Shown: positions 35,901 to 44,454, numbered from the stretch's first letter. The stretch: DNA of 64,000 bases from Algoriphagus sp. NG3 (GCF_034119865.1 NZ_CP139421.1:5310501-5374500); one strand, 5' to 3'. Translations and numbers: made by a program. Notes: generated by a model not told the origin, from the sequence alone.

Positions 35901-36045
35901 GTTGGGAGCTGGAGCCGAAAGCCGTGTACCTATGGGAGCTGCTGTGATCGGTGGATTGGCATTTGCTACAATCCTTACTCTTTTTGTAATCCCAGCTATT
36001 TATACTTATCTCACTTCCAAAGAAGGAAGATTAGCCAGAATTTAA
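32983..36045 (+). CDS. RND multidrug efflux permease (HAE1/AcrB-like)
   Basis: 1020 residues, the normal size. Starts with NISVNRPVLAIVMSLVIMLF. Twelve transmembrane helices are arranged 1+5 and 1+5 around two large periplasmic loops. The proton-relay aspartates are in TM4 (SIGLVVDDAIVVLENI). The second half repeats the pattern (LVTKNGILIVEFANQ). Porter-domain features such as SNDGASSITVEF and the GxxxGxxxR-like stretch are recognisable. It would export drugs, detergents or metabolites using the proton gradient. It overlaps the outer membrane factor gene by one base (TAATG), so coupling is tight. Substrate unknown. Confidence 0.96.
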   Translation: MASLSNISVNRPVLAIVMSLVIMLFGAIGISLLGIREFPSVDPPIINVRTTYVGANADVIEAQITEPLEEAINGIQGIKSLTSTSNDGASSITVEFDVGGDLEAAANDVRDKVSGAQRNLPPDAEPPVVSKADADSEPIVFLNVKSSERSLLELSDIAQNVFKERLQTIPGVSQVRIWGEKEYAIRLRMDPLKMASYGVTPLDILSKVQSENVELPSGKIEGETIELSVRTKSRLSSPQEFNDLIIKEDQNNIVRFQDVGKAELAALNERSILKRDGVPMVGVVLVPLPGSNSIEIADEFYRRLEFIKKDLPADVGLEIGFDKTSYIRSSISEVQETIVTAFVLVVAIIFLFLRDWRTTFIPVLTIPISLVGVFFIMYLMGFSINVLTLLGIVLSIGLVVDDAIVVLENIYSRIEKGENPQEAAAKGSEEIFFAVIATTVALAAVFLPVIFLTGTTGRLFREFGIVVAGAVIISSFVALTMTPMLSSKFLKKREKHNRFYNFTEPGFVWINDKYDRALSWFMQFRWVSFVMIAGMGFGIYWLFNEIPTELAPTEDRGEIVIRMNGPEGATFSYMDHIIDQMVAEFIADYPKEEVSGLVSVTSPGFGTSSTNSGFVRFILTDAENREKTQGEYFNEINQKLKKYTGVKAFASQAQSIGNSRGGLPVQYVLQAPTLDKLKEIIPTFMAEVDKSPVFIFSDINLKFTKPELEIEIDRAKARNIGVSVQEIARTLQLSYSGQRFAYFIRNGKQYQVVGEMRLEDRNEPINLRMLYVRAENGSLVQLDNLVTVTEKSTPPQLYRFNRFVAGTVSANLAEGYTIGDGLDEMDRIAAEVLDESFTTDVSGPSKEFRESSNSLLFAFMFALILIYLVLSAQFESFLDPLTIMFTVPLALFGALFTLWLFGFTLNIFSQIGIIMLIGLVTKNGILIVEFANQRKATGMSVQEAIYGAAVARFRPILMTSLSTILGILPIALGLGAGAESRVPMGAAVIGGLAFATILTLFVIPAIYTYLTSKEGRLARI

Positions 36046-37391
36046 TGAAGAAAATCAGCCTACTACTCTTTTTGAGTGTTTTTGGAACAAGTATTTATGC
36101 GCAAAGCAGCGAATCTCTGGATCTGGAGAAAGCCATCACTATAGGCTTGGAAAAAAATCTGGATATCAAAATAGCAGTGGAAACTGTGGATATCCAGGAG
36201 AGAAATGAACGTATTGGCCAAGGTGATTACCTGATGCCTATAGTGGACGCTATCTATACGCGGAATTATAGTATTGAAGATGTGGAGCAGCGTTTTGCCA
36301 CCAGTCCTGAACCAAACACCATAGACGACGCAAAATCCAGGTCAAAGAACCTTACTATTGCAGGCATCTATGGATTCCGGCCAGAGAGTTTCATCGTATT
36401 AAAGCGGCTGGGAGTGTTGACCGAAATATCCGAGTTGGACGCCAAAGTGGCAGTTGAAAATACGGTTGCCAACATATCATCCGCCTATTACCGACTGGTG
36501 CTGGAGCTACAGCGGCAAAAAGTTCTTGAACGTACCTTGGAGCTCAGCCAGGCCCGTTTGGATATAGCGGAAGCCCAGTATTCGCTGGGAGGGGCTGGCA
36601 AACGCGACTATTTGACGGCGGAAGTGGATTACAATTCTGATTTAAGCCTACTGCTTGGCCAGGAGCAGGTCATCCAAAATGCCCGTGTCAACCTCAATGA
36701 AATCATGGCTTTGAATCCAGATGTACAGTTTACAGTGGACGATACGATTGCAATTGGAGAACCTTTGTTTTTGGAAAATCTGGTTGAAAATGCCTTTTTG
36801 GAGAATAAAACCTATCTCATCACCCAGCGTCAGGCAAACGTGGCATACTTAGAGTTGAAGGAAATTAGAGCCAGCCGGCTTCCAGTCATCAACCTGAATG
36901 GATCTTACGTTAACAATACCTCAAACTCAGATGCGGGTTTTCTTCTTCAAAACCAGAGGGAAGGGTTCAATTATGGTGGGAATATCACGCTGAATGTGTT
37001 TAATGGATTTACACTGAACAGGAGGATCCAAAATGCAAAGGTGCAGCAGAAAATCCAAGGCTATGCCGTAGATCAATATGAGATACAGCTTCGTTCTGAT
37101 ATACACCGGGCTTACAATACCTATACCACCAACCGTAACTTGCTGGAGGTAGAGAAGAAGAATTATGCAGTAGCTAAGGAGAGTTCTGAAATAGCACTTG
37201 AGCGGTTTAGATTAGGGATTGCGTCTTACCTGGAATTCAGGGATGCCCAGGTGAATTTACTTACTGCGGAGAACAGGCTGATCACTTCCATATTCAATAT
37301 TAAAGAGCAGGAAATCGAATTAAGACGACTCTCAGGCAAGATTTTCTTTGATAATAGTTATCAAGAATTAAACCTTCCTTCCGAAGATTAG
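36045..37391 (+). CDS. outer membrane efflux protein (TolC family)
   Basis: 448 residues. The signal peptide ends near residue 19 (SIYAQ). Two TolC-type halves each contain long helices and a strand pair. The first has SLDLEKAITIGLEKNLDIKIA and the paired LSQARLDIAEAQYSLGGA. The second has LKEIRASRLPVINLNGSYV and ESSEIALERFRLGIASYLEF. It forms the exit duct for the RND pump encoded directly upstream. The gene shares one base with the pump gene. No terminator hairpin is obvious in the 132 bases that follow. Confidence 0.94.
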   Translation: MKKISLLLFLSVFGTSIYAQSSESLDLEKAITIGLEKNLDIKIAVETVDIQERNERIGQGDYLMPIVDAIYTRNYSIEDVEQRFATSPEPNTIDDAKSRSKNLTIAGIYGFRPESFIVLKRLGVLTEISELDAKVAVENTVANISSAYYRLVLELQRQKVLERTLELSQARLDIAEAQYSLGGAGKRDYLTAEVDYNSDLSLLLGQEQVIQNARVNLNEIMALNPDVQFTVDDTIAIGEPLFLENLVENAFLENKTYLITQRQANVAYLELKEIRASRLPVINLNGSYVNNTSNSDAGFLLQNQREGFNYGGNITLNVFNGFTLNRRIQNAKVQQKIQGYAVDQYEIQLRSDIHRAYNTYTTNRNLLEVEKKNYAVAKESSEIALERFRLGIASYLEFRDAQVNLLTAENRLITSIFNIKEQEIELRRLSGKIFFDNSYQELNLPSED

Positions 37392-37523
37392 TTGTAGGGT
37401 TAAGGTTTTAGGAGTTATCTTCCTTTAATTCTTTGTTTTTTTTAAGAAATGCTTTGTTTTTCTTTTGGCACAGCATTTGCCAAAAAGGGATTCGTAACAT
37501 CCAGAGCCTGATGGCTCTAGTGA

Positions 37524-38918
37524 ATGAAAAAAGCACTAATCCTCTTTTTCTCTGTATTGATTCTCCTCTTGTTTGGCGTTCAATGTACCTTTATAGAGAA
37601 GAATCTAGCATCTAAATTCAAGAAGGAAACTTATATACTTGACCTTTCAGGGATACAAAACCGGGGATTTATCCGGGCTGCTGTGGACAATAATTCCACA
37701 GGGTATTACATCTACCGTGGTCGTAGAATGGGCTATGAGTATGAGCTTCTCCGAGATCTGGCAAAGCGCCTCAATGTCCAGTTGCACTTAGTCATGGTGT
37801 CTGATATAGATCGGGCATTTGATTACTTGGAGGAAGGCAAGGTGGACTTGATAGCAATGAATCTGGAGAAGAGTGTGGAGCGTACCGCTAAAGCTTCCTT
37901 TTCGCTTCCTCTTGGCAAAATGAATACTGTACTCGTAGGAAATGAGTCATCGGGAAAAATATCTTCTTGGGAACAGTTGGGTACAGACACAATCTATGTG
38001 CGCGAAGGAGCTGTTTATAAAACCCAGCTCTGCAAGCTGAAAGACTCCCTACAGTTGAACTACACGATTATTCCTACGCTTGAGCATGAGGAAAGGCTGA
38101 TTGACAAAGTGGCAGAAGGGGAGATCAAATGGACAATAGCTGATCAGAATATTGCGCAGGCAAATGCTACCTATTATCGAGGTCTTGACATATCATGGAA
38201 AGTCCAAAAGGAAGGAGATGTCTCCTGGGTGGTAAGACAAAATTCGCCTAAACTTCTTTCGGCTCTTGATAATTGGCTGGTTGAGAAGCAAAAACGGTTT
38301 ATCCCAGATGTATATGCCAAGTACTTCTTAAATCCCAAAAACAGTTATTTCAGAAGCAATAGCCCATTTTCATCCTTAGCTGGAAACCAGATTTCAGTAT
38401 ATGATGAATTGATAAAAAACGGTGCGGAACAATTAGGATGGGATTGGAGGCTGCTTGCTTCTTTAGTATATAAGGAATCCCGTTTTGATACGGTAGCCAC
38501 CTCATATGCCGGTGCGAAAGGCCTGCTCCAGCTGATGCCAGTAACACTCGAGCGCTTTGGCGTGGTAAATCCAAATGATCCCCAAGAATCCCTTATGGGA
38601 GGGGTCAGGTACCTGAGGTATCTAGATAAGTTTTGGATCGAAAGAGTACCGGATACATCCGAGCGGCTGAAATTTATATTGGCATCCTATAATATAGGAC
38701 ATGGGCATGTGGAAGATGCCTGGAAGCTCACTATGAAATATGGTGAAAACACCCAGACATGGAGTGATGTTTCCAAGTTTCTAGAGCTCAAAAGTGACCC
38801 GGATTATTACACCGATCCTATAGTCAGGAGCGGTTTTGCCAAAGGGCATCTTGCTGTTAATTACGTCAAGGACGTGATGTCTGTATTTGACTCTTACAAG
38901 GCACTTGTACAGCCGTAA
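37524..38918 (+). CDS. MltF-like membrane-bound lytic transglycosylase
   Basis: 464 residues. The N-terminus (KKALILFFSVLILLLFGVQC) looks like a lipoprotein signal with the cysteine at residue 21. Residues about 45-270 form a periplasmic solute-binding-like domain (YRGRRMGYEYELLRDLAKRL, GKVDLIAMNLEKSVERTA). The C-terminal part is a lysozyme-like SLT domain. Its catalytic glutamate is E318 in YKESRFDTVA, followed by GAKGLLQLMP and ASYNIGHGHVEDA. This two-domain order is that of MltF. It cleaves peptidoglycan glycan strands with formation of anhydro ends. It is a single gene. Confidence 0.93.
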   Translation: MKKALILFFSVLILLLFGVQCTFIEKNLASKFKKETYILDLSGIQNRGFIRAAVDNNSTGYYIYRGRRMGYEYELLRDLAKRLNVQLHLVMVSDIDRAFDYLEEGKVDLIAMNLEKSVERTAKASFSLPLGKMNTVLVGNESSGKISSWEQLGTDTIYVREGAVYKTQLCKLKDSLQLNYTIIPTLEHEERLIDKVAEGEIKWTIADQNIAQANATYYRGLDISWKVQKEGDVSWVVRQNSPKLLSALDNWLVEKQKRFIPDVYAKYFLNPKNSYFRSNSPFSSLAGNQISVYDELIKNGAEQLGWDWRLLASLVYKESRFDTVATSYAGAKGLLQLMPVTLERFGVVNPNDPQESLMGGVRYLRYLDKFWIERVPDTSERLKFILASYNIGHGHVEDAWKLTMKYGENTQTWSDVSKFLELKSDPDYYTDPIVRSGFAKGHLAVNYVKDVMSVFDSYKALVQP

Positions 38919-38979
38919 TGTTTGACTCACAGGCGGCAGAACATAACATCGCCAGCCCGAGCATTAAACGAGCAAAATC

Positions 38980-39453
38980 TTAAACGCCCTCGTGAAGTTC
39001 AAACAGCGCTTCTACTTCCACTGGGATATTGTCTGGGAGAGTTCCCATCCCCACAGCCGACCTGACTCCGATTCCATTTTCCTCTCCCCAGACCCGGGCA
39101 AACAATTCACTGCATCCATTGATGATATATGGGTGCTTTTCGAAAGTGGAAACACAGTTCACCATTCCCAGAACTTTGATCACCCGCTTGACGCGGTTAA
39201 GGGATCCGAGATTAGCCTTGATGGTGGATAGCATCGCCAATCCCACCTGTCTGGCAGCTAGTTTACCTTCTTCAATATCCATATCTTCCCCTATACGTCC
39301 GATGATCAGGCTGCCATCATCCTGTACGGTGCCATGTCCGGAGAGGTAGAGGTATTTACCGTCAATCAGGCAAGGCCTATACACTCCGAGTGGTTTTGGG
39401 GCAGGTGGAAGATTGAGGCCAAGCTTGGTAAAGTTACTTTCTGGGGTTTCCAT
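38980..39453 (-). CDS. RidA/YjgF family protein
   Basis: 157 residues from the ATG at 39451-39453 (METPESNFTKLG). An upstream in-frame ATG at 39501 would read through repeat B and is rejected. The RidA fold is visible: LYLSGHGTVQDDG, LAARQVGLAMLSTIKANLG, and the C-terminal IPVEVEALFEL (IPxExExxA-like). The length is slightly above the typical 125-130 residues because of the N-terminal extension. RidA proteins hydrolyse reactive enamine/imine products of PLP enzymes. This longer group often sits with amino or hydroxy acid metabolism genes. Here it follows a GntP permease on the same strand, suggesting a shared catabolic role. Confidence 0.85.
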   Translation of the reverse strand: METPESNFTKLGLNLPPAPKPLGVYRPCLIDGKYLYLSGHGTVQDDGSLIIGRIGEDMDIEEGKLAARQVGLAMLSTIKANLGSLNRVKRVIKVLGMVNCVSTFEKHPYIINGCSELFARVWGEENGIGVRSAVGMGTLPDNIPVEVEALFELHEGV

Positions 39454-39480
39454 AGTTTGTTTTTTGAGGCTTAAAATTAA

Positions 39481-39575
39481 ATGAAATCGAGCAAGACGCA
39501 AGAGTCACACACTGAGATGATTATAATGAATGCGAGATTCCATATGACCATTGAAAATCAAATTATAATCATATG
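39481..39575 (+). repeat. intergenic repeat B, copy 2
   Basis: ATGAAATCGAGCA, CGCAAGAGTCACACACTG, GATGATTAT, TGCGAGATTCC and TATGACC follow in the same order as in 48788-48988. It lies between the ridA-like and gntP genes and ends at the gntP stop. Confidence 0.7.
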
Positions 39576-40882
39576 AAAATATCCAATAAAAGCACCCCGA
39601 TCAGACCGGCAACAGCCACAATAGTCTCCATCAATGACCAGGATTTGATAGTGTCTTTGATACTTACGTTGAAAAACTCCTTGTACATCCAGAAGCCTGC
39701 GTCATTGAAGTGGGAGAACATCAAACTTCCTGCACCTATTGATAGGACAAGGAGGTTTGGATCCACATTCATTGTGATTACTAATGGGGCGATTATCCCT
39801 GCGGTAGTCAACCCGGCAACGGTAGCAGAACCCACGCAAACACGGATAATGGCTGTGATTATCCAAGCTAAAATGAGGGGGTGAATATCCCAGCTCTGTA
39901 GGCCTTCTGCAATCACCAGACTCACTCCTGTATCCGTAAAGATCTGTTTTAATGCGCCAGCTCCGGCCACAATCAGTAGTATCATAGCTATATCTTTGGT
40001 CGCAACCGTGTAGTGCCCCATAATCTCCTTCATGGAGAAATTGCGTTTTAGTCCCAGTGTGAACGTAGCGACTAATACAGAGATCAGCATCACTATCCCC
40101 GGATCAGCCACGAAGGAAATGATAGGTGCAAGGGTGCTTTCTGGTGATATATTAAGATTGAGAATGGTGGTGCCAATCAATAGCACTACGGGCAGCAGTG
40201 CTGTGAAGAAACTGTTTGCCGCTGAGGGAAGTTCTGACTCAGGCTTGGTCTCCGCCTGGAAGGTCTCCAGGGGCTTTGCCTCCATATTTCTTAAAGTTCT
40301 TGCGAAAATTGGGCCTGCAAGTGCAATAGTAGGAATGGCAATCATAAAACCATATAAAAGTGTGAGCCCCATATTCGCATCAAACTGCGCAACCAATGCT
40401 GCTGGCGAAGGATGCGGAGGCAAGAATCCATGGGTCACTGAAAGTGCCGCCAATAGTGGGATTCCTACATAGACAGCGGAGATTCTATATTGGTAAGCTA
40501 CTGTAAAAGCAAGAGGGACCAAAAGAACAAAGCCTACGTTGTAGAAAAGAGGGATCCCTACGATAAGACCTGTGATGGCCATCGCCCAGGTAATGTGTTT
40601 TTGCCCGAAGATTTTCATCAGGAAACCGGCAATCCGCTGTGCGGCTCCGCTTTCAGCTACCAGTTTGCCAAGCATAGCCCCCATGACGATCACGATGACC
40701 AAGTCTCCTAGCAGCACTCCCATGCCCCGCTGCACCGATCCGGCGATCTGGTCAGCAGGCAGTCCGAGAAGAAATCCGGCAGCTATAGAAGAGATGATAA
40801 ATGCTAAAAATGGGTTGAGCTTGGCCCAGACAATAAGCAGAACCAGTATGGCGATACTGATCAGAACAAGTAAAATGGTCAT
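39569..40882 (-). CDS. GntP-family permease (gluconate/D-serine-type symporter)
   Basis: 437 residues with 12 or more hydrophobic segments throughout. GntP hallmarks include LGLPADQIAGSVQRGMGVLL near the N-terminus, GKLVAESGAAQRIAGF, HGFLPPHPSPAALVAQF and the C-terminal FSHFNDAGFWMYKEFF. The family transports gluconate, D-serine, D-glycerate-like or other hydroxy and amino acids with protons. The adjacent RidA protein hints at an amino acid substrate, but no kinase or dehydratase is next to it. The gap of 115 bases to the RidA gene contains repeat B copy 2. Confidence 0.92.
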   Translation of the reverse strand: MTILLVLISIAILVLLIVWAKLNPFLAFIISSIAAGFLLGLPADQIAGSVQRGMGVLLGDLVIVIVMGAMLGKLVAESGAAQRIAGFLMKIFGQKHITWAMAITGLIVGIPLFYNVGFVLLVPLAFTVAYQYRISAVYVGIPLLAALSVTHGFLPPHPSPAALVAQFDANMGLTLLYGFMIAIPTIALAGPIFARTLRNMEAKPLETFQAETKPESELPSAANSFFTALLPVVLLIGTTILNLNISPESTLAPIISFVADPGIVMLISVLVATFTLGLKRNFSMKEIMGHYTVATKDIAMILLIVAGAGALKQIFTDTGVSLVIAEGLQSWDIHPLILAWIITAIIRVCVGSATVAGLTTAGIIAPLVITMNVDPNLLVLSIGAGSLMFSHFNDAGFWMYKEFFNVSIKDTIKSWSLMETIVAVAGLIGVLLLDIFI

Positions 40883-40943
40883 AGGTAGAGATCGGGTTTA
40901 GCCGGCAATATAAAAAAAATGGGGAGAATTGCTGGGGCTATGC

Positions 40944-41203
40944 TTAGGGCTTGCTGAAAAAGTCTCAGCTATGCCTACTTGAAGGCGGTCGAGTATAGAT
41001 GTATGCTTATACTTCGAATGAGGCCAACGCAGAAGATGGTATGGCTGAGGCTAGCTTGAAAATCCCGGTTTTGTCTTTTTGAGTGCATGGATATAGACTT
41101 ATTGTAGTCAAAAAGTTTACACTTGCTGAAAAATCTCACGCATGAAAAATGAGCTAATCATTCATGATAATAGCTTTTATTCTTTTTCTGGCATTTTTTA
41201 GCA
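40944..41203 (+). repeat. MITE-like repeat A, copy 2
   Basis: Matches 8478-8738 along its length. Left end TGCTGAAAAA (40952-40961), right end TTTTTTAGCA (41194-41203), so the terminal inverted repeat has one mismatch here. No open frame inside. Confidence 0.75.
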
Positions 41204-41458
41204 CCCTCTCCTTACCTATGTGAGCTTCTTAGCAACTTAAGTCTAGCTGAAGTCAGTAAAACTGAAATTTGGTAGTGTAAGGATACTTCTATCTAGCGTA
41301 TTGATGTCCTTAACGACCATAATTGCGAAGTGAACCATTCAGCAGGTTGAAGCGGTTTCCCAAACGACCTGTTTGAGCTCAGAGAAGCTTTTAGGTTTAA
41401 GACATGGGATACGGATGCTCATCAGATGTTTTGGATCTGGAAGGAACAGTTTGAGGAA
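41204..41458. other. intergenic remainder with a short protein-like frame
   Basis: No complete gene. One frame on the plus strand ending within the next gene reads protein-like (FRFKTWDTDAHQMFWIWKEQ) for about 55 codons without a start. It may be a remnant, or chance antisense to the gene end at 41459. Confidence 0.35.
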
Positions 41459-41923
41459 TCAATTCTCACCGATCAAAGGGATGTTTTCCAGTATTTCAGC
41501 TCGGATTTTACTTAAAATATACCCTTCAATCTGGAAAAATTGTGCCGCAGTTTTCACATCAACTTGTTTCTTGATTTTTTTGGTAAACTTAGTCAGTTGC
41601 TTGTCAGTGTTTGCCTGCAAAGCCATCATGTCATTCAGGAGTGCGCTGGTTTTTGTTTCATCCATTGAGTCGTAATTTTCAGCATAAGCTTCCAATAGAG
41701 CGATTCTTGTTTTTCCAAGTTGTTTCCGTTCCGCTTCATATTCGTCATATATTGACCAGAAAACACTCTCTTTTTCATCTTCCACATCTATAAAAGTAGC
41801 TACAAATGCTTTTTTTTGCATTCCAAAAATTGACTGTATAAGATCAATTTCTTCGCTAAAACTTTGTGCATCGACAGTTATAGTTACAAGGAGTAATGCG
41901 AGTACAGATAATGGTTTTTTCAT
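41459..41923 (-). CDS. small secreted helical protein
   Basis: 154 residues. Signal peptide MKKPLSVLALLLVTITVDAQ. The mature chain is helical and charged: VFWSIYDEYEAERKQLGKTR, then LNDMMALQANTDKQLTKFTK, KIKKQVDVKTAAQFFQIE. This overall pattern recalls CpxP/Spy-like periplasmic proteins that sense or hold unfolded proteins, but the LTxxQ motif is absent, so no family is assigned. It follows the 79-residue gene with a 35-base gap, and the two are probably co-transcribed. A possible operator palindrome lies at 42256-42271. Confidence 0.7.
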   Translation of the reverse strand: MKKPLSVLALLLVTITVDAQSFSEEIDLIQSIFGMQKKAFVATFIDVEDEKESVFWSIYDEYEAERKQLGKTRIALLEAYAENYDSMDETKTSALLNDMMALQANTDKQLTKFTKKIKKQVDVKTAAQFFQIEGYILSKIRAEILENIPLIGEN

Positions 41924-41958
41924 TTTATATTAGGTATTTATTGGTTTGGGATAGTATG

Positions 41959-42198
41959 TTATTTGGTTTTATTTATGTATTTTAATAATTCTTCCTCAAG
42001 CTTTCGCTGCAGATCCTCGTATTCTCCGATCTGCAAGTTGTGTTTTTCAAGTTCTTTTTTTATCTCCAATATTCTACTGGAACATAACATATAGTCGGTG
42101 CATAACTCAAGAAAGGTGGGATTACTCAATAATAATTGCTCAATCACTTCCTCTTTTACAGGAAATATTCGCGCAATAGTGTTGATTTTCTCCTTCAT
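41959..42198 (-). CDS. small coiled-coil protein
   Basis: 79 residues, cytoplasmic. The first half (INTIARIFPVKEEVIEQLLL) looks globular and helical. The second is a heptad-like charged coil (ILEIKKELEKHNLQIGEYED and the following 18 residues). Not recognised. On the minus strand TATTTTTG lies at 42213-42206, directly before the start codon, which would leave almost no leader. The 16-bp palindrome at 42256-42271 is about 58 bases upstream. Confidence 0.6.
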   Translation of the reverse strand: MKEKINTIARIFPVKEEVIEQLLLSNPTFLELCTDYMLCSSRILEIKKELEKHNLQIGEYEDLQRKLEEELLKYINKTK

Positions 42199-42255
42199 AT
42201 ATATCCAAAAATATGGATAAACTTACCTCTACCGGAGAGAACAAAAAAGTGTTAC

Positions 42256-42271
42256 ACGGTTACTTAACCGT
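42256..42271. promoter_or_regulatory. 16-bp operator-like palindrome, site 1
   Basis: ACGGTTACTTAACCGT: ACGGTTA and TAACCGT are exact inverted halves with CT in the centre. It lies upstream of the 42198-41459 gene pair and 75 bases past the stop of the TolB/TPR gene. A near-identical palindrome is at 44303-44318. Confidence 0.55.
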
Positions 42272-42346
42272 TAAATTTTTACTGAAAATAGATGTGCCAA
42301 GTGATGCTGTTGTCACTTGAGGTGTTTGCTCGGCTCTTTCAAACTG

Positions 42347-43969
42347 CTATTTTATCAGATTCAATTTGAGCCCGGCCTTACCAGCCCCATCTAAGATGTT
42401 TTCCACCATTTTTTTGTCTATGATAAATTCAGATAGTTTACAGGGGATTTCGCTTAGAATGGATTGAAAGTGTTGGTTCAAGATCTCGATTTCATATTGT
42501 GCTTCGCAGATTAATCCCAATTTTCCCATTGCGGACGCTTTTAACAAGGGTTTTAAAAAAACATCATCTGAAGAATCTATTTTGTAGGCATAATCAAGGG
42601 CTTCCCGGTATTCATGTCGGTCAAAATGAATAAAGAAAAAGCTCATGTAATACCACCAAGGGCAATAAGGGTTGAGTGTTATCGATTTGGACAGAAGCTC
42701 ATGGGCTCTCTTATATTCTCCCGCACATGCCATCCCGAATCCAACAGTTCCAATTATTGAAGCTGAGGGCGGAGCTAATAACAACCCTTTTTCAAATGTT
42801 ATAACAGCATTTTTTTCTTGATGTAAATAGATGTAAACCCATCCCAGTATTATATGTGCATACTGTGATAAAGGATCTGTTTTTATAGCATTACTGACCA
42901 GCTCAAAGGCCTTTTTCACAGGCTCTTCTACGGTAGGATAGCCTAATGTATGACAGAAAAGATATAGATCCCCCAGCACTACTAGACACATCACATTTTT
43001 AGGGTCTTTTAGCAAAGCCTTTTCCAGCATTTGACGGGTGTGTAAACAAGCTTGTACACAGTGCGTCATTTGAGCATGATAATTCCATAATATTGCATCA
43101 AAAGATTCGAGATTCAGCTGTTGGGGGCTATTTGAGGCGTTCATGGCATTGCGGATTATAAAGCCATAGTTTCCACTTAAAATAGCGAAGATGTCATCAT
43201 TGATCTGGTCTTGGATATCCATGACCTTGTCCATATCAAGTTTTTCGGAATATGTCTTTGTCCAAATTTGTCTTCCTGACAAACTTTCGGAAAGCCCCAC
43301 ACTTATACGGATGTCATTAGAGATGCGCATAACCGTGCCGCAAATAAGGTAATGGGCGCCCAGATTTTGACCAATATGAAGCTGGTCTGCGGAATTTTCA
43401 TTTAATTTTCTTGCAGAATGATGGGCAATTACATCAATATCTGGCCAGGCGCTGAAAATGCGTGTGAGCTCTTCTCCAAAACCATCTACAAAAAATTGAA
43501 ATTGATTTTCGGGGCATAAATTGCGGAATGGTAGGATCGCTAAAGTGAGTTTAGATCTTTTGTATTGGAATTGGTTTTGTTGATCTTCTACTTTGCTGTC
43601 CTGTGCTTTTGATCGGAATACAGGGACATATGTCCCTTTTACCACTTCTATCAGGATGCTGTCGTCTATTCCCAGCCCGGCATAATATTCATTCAACTGA
43701 CGCCGCAAACGTCCGGCATGTATTCTCACCAAAGCGTCAACTTGTGGGTTGAAATCTTCCGGTTTACCTAATGCACATACTCCTATAGTATATTCTTTTA
43801 TAGCTTGTGCGTTGCCCTCTAGTGTTTCCTTGACTATATAGGATAGGAAATTTGATAATACAAAGGAGTTTGAGAATAAATCACTTGATAGAATCAGGGA
43901 CAACTCATTGAGTATTTCCTCATTGGAAAACTCCTTTTTAATCAGGTTTTCAGTTAGTGGGCCTGTCAT
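42347..43969 (-). CDS. TolB-like/TPR protein with N-terminal VRIHAGRLRRQL domain
   Basis: 540 residues, no signal peptide or membrane helix. Residues about 1-120 form the domain often seen in front of TolB/TPR proteins (DALVRIHAGRLRRQLNEYYA, then IEVVKGTYVPVF). It is possibly DNA-binding, but this is unproven. Residues about 135-260 are a TolB/FlgO-like amino-terminal domain (LTLAILPFRNLCPENQFQFF, DQLHIGQNLGAHYLICGTV). From about 300 onward TPR-like helices follow (VVLGDLYLFCHTLGYPTV, ILGWVYIYLHQEKNAVITFE). It is transcribed away from the sulfatase gene at 44487. The shared 16-bp palindrome in the space between them makes it a candidate local regulator. Confidence 0.75.
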   Translation of the reverse strand: MTGPLTENLIKKEFSNEEILNELSLILSSDLFSNSFVLSNFLSYIVKETLEGNAQAIKEYTIGVCALGKPEDFNPQVDALVRIHAGRLRRQLNEYYAGLGIDDSILIEVVKGTYVPVFRSKAQDSKVEDQQNQFQYKRSKLTLAILPFRNLCPENQFQFFVDGFGEELTRIFSAWPDIDVIAHHSARKLNENSADQLHIGQNLGAHYLICGTVMRISNDIRISVGLSESLSGRQIWTKTYSEKLDMDKVMDIQDQINDDIFAILSGNYGFIIRNAMNASNSPQQLNLESFDAILWNYHAQMTHCVQACLHTRQMLEKALLKDPKNVMCLVVLGDLYLFCHTLGYPTVEEPVKKAFELVSNAIKTDPLSQYAHIILGWVYIYLHQEKNAVITFEKGLLLAPPSASIIGTVGFGMACAGEYKRAHELLSKSITLNPYCPWWYYMSFFFIHFDRHEYREALDYAYKIDSSDDVFLKPLLKASAMGKLGLICEAQYEIEILNQHFQSILSEIPCKLSEFIIDKKMVENILDGAGKAGLKLNLIK

Positions 43970-44302
43970 GGATAATCAAAATAAGGCTATACCTGTTGTT
44001 TTTAAAAATCTTACTCAGCTACTTTTGTATTTTTTTAATAGAAGCAAGTACTTAAAAAGAAGCGGTAGGAATAAAATTTAGTTGTACAGAATTTCTGTCA
44101 TTTCCCGAATTCCTTCTCTAATATAGGGACTTAAAATTTCCTTACAAATATTTTTCAGACCAAATCGGCCAGCTAAAAATATGATTATTGTCATGTGTTT
44201 ACTTGTTGGATGAGTGTGTTGCACTACTTTTCTGGAAGGCTGACATAGAATTTAAAAACCAATTTCAATACTATTAATTTAATACAATTCATATGCTGTT
44301 TA

Positions 44303-44318
44303 ACGGTTAAGTTACCGT
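44303..44318. promoter_or_regulatory. 16-bp operator-like palindrome, site 2
   Basis: ACGGTTAAGTTACCGT, an imperfect palindrome whose reverse complement differs from site 1 at two positions (ACGGTAACTTAACCGT). The similarity extends beyond the core (CTTAACCGTTAAA in both). Upstream of both the sulfatase and the TolB/TPR gene. Confidence 0.55.
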
Positions 44319-44446
44319 ATTTAACTTATTTCCTCTCTGTAAGAACTCTAGATTTGACAGAGCCATTTTTAGATAGAAATTAAAAGTGTCAGTGTTTTGG
44401 GTTCCCGTGTTTAGCACGGTAATAATGAGCTTCGAAGAGCAGGGGT

Positions 44447-44454
44447 TAGGTTTG
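44447..44454 (+). promoter_or_regulatory. minus-7 box of the second sulfatase
   Basis: TAGGTTTG fits TAnnTTTG, 32 bases before the ATG at 44487. The minus-33 position reads AATG, a poor match, so activation may be needed. Confidence 0.4.

Noticed and set aside
39454..39501. Earlier start of the RidA-like gene at 39501
   Set aside because: The extra 16 residues would be encoded in intergenic repeat B; the ATG at 39453 gives a normal N-terminus.
40490..40901. Open frames on the plus strand across the gntP gene
   Set aside because: They are antisense to a clearly recognised permease with full-length family motifs.
41340..41520. Short protein-like frame antisense to the 3' end of the 41459-41923 gene
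   Set aside because: No start codon, only about 55 codons, and it overlaps a convincing gene. It may be a remnant but cannot be supported as a gene.
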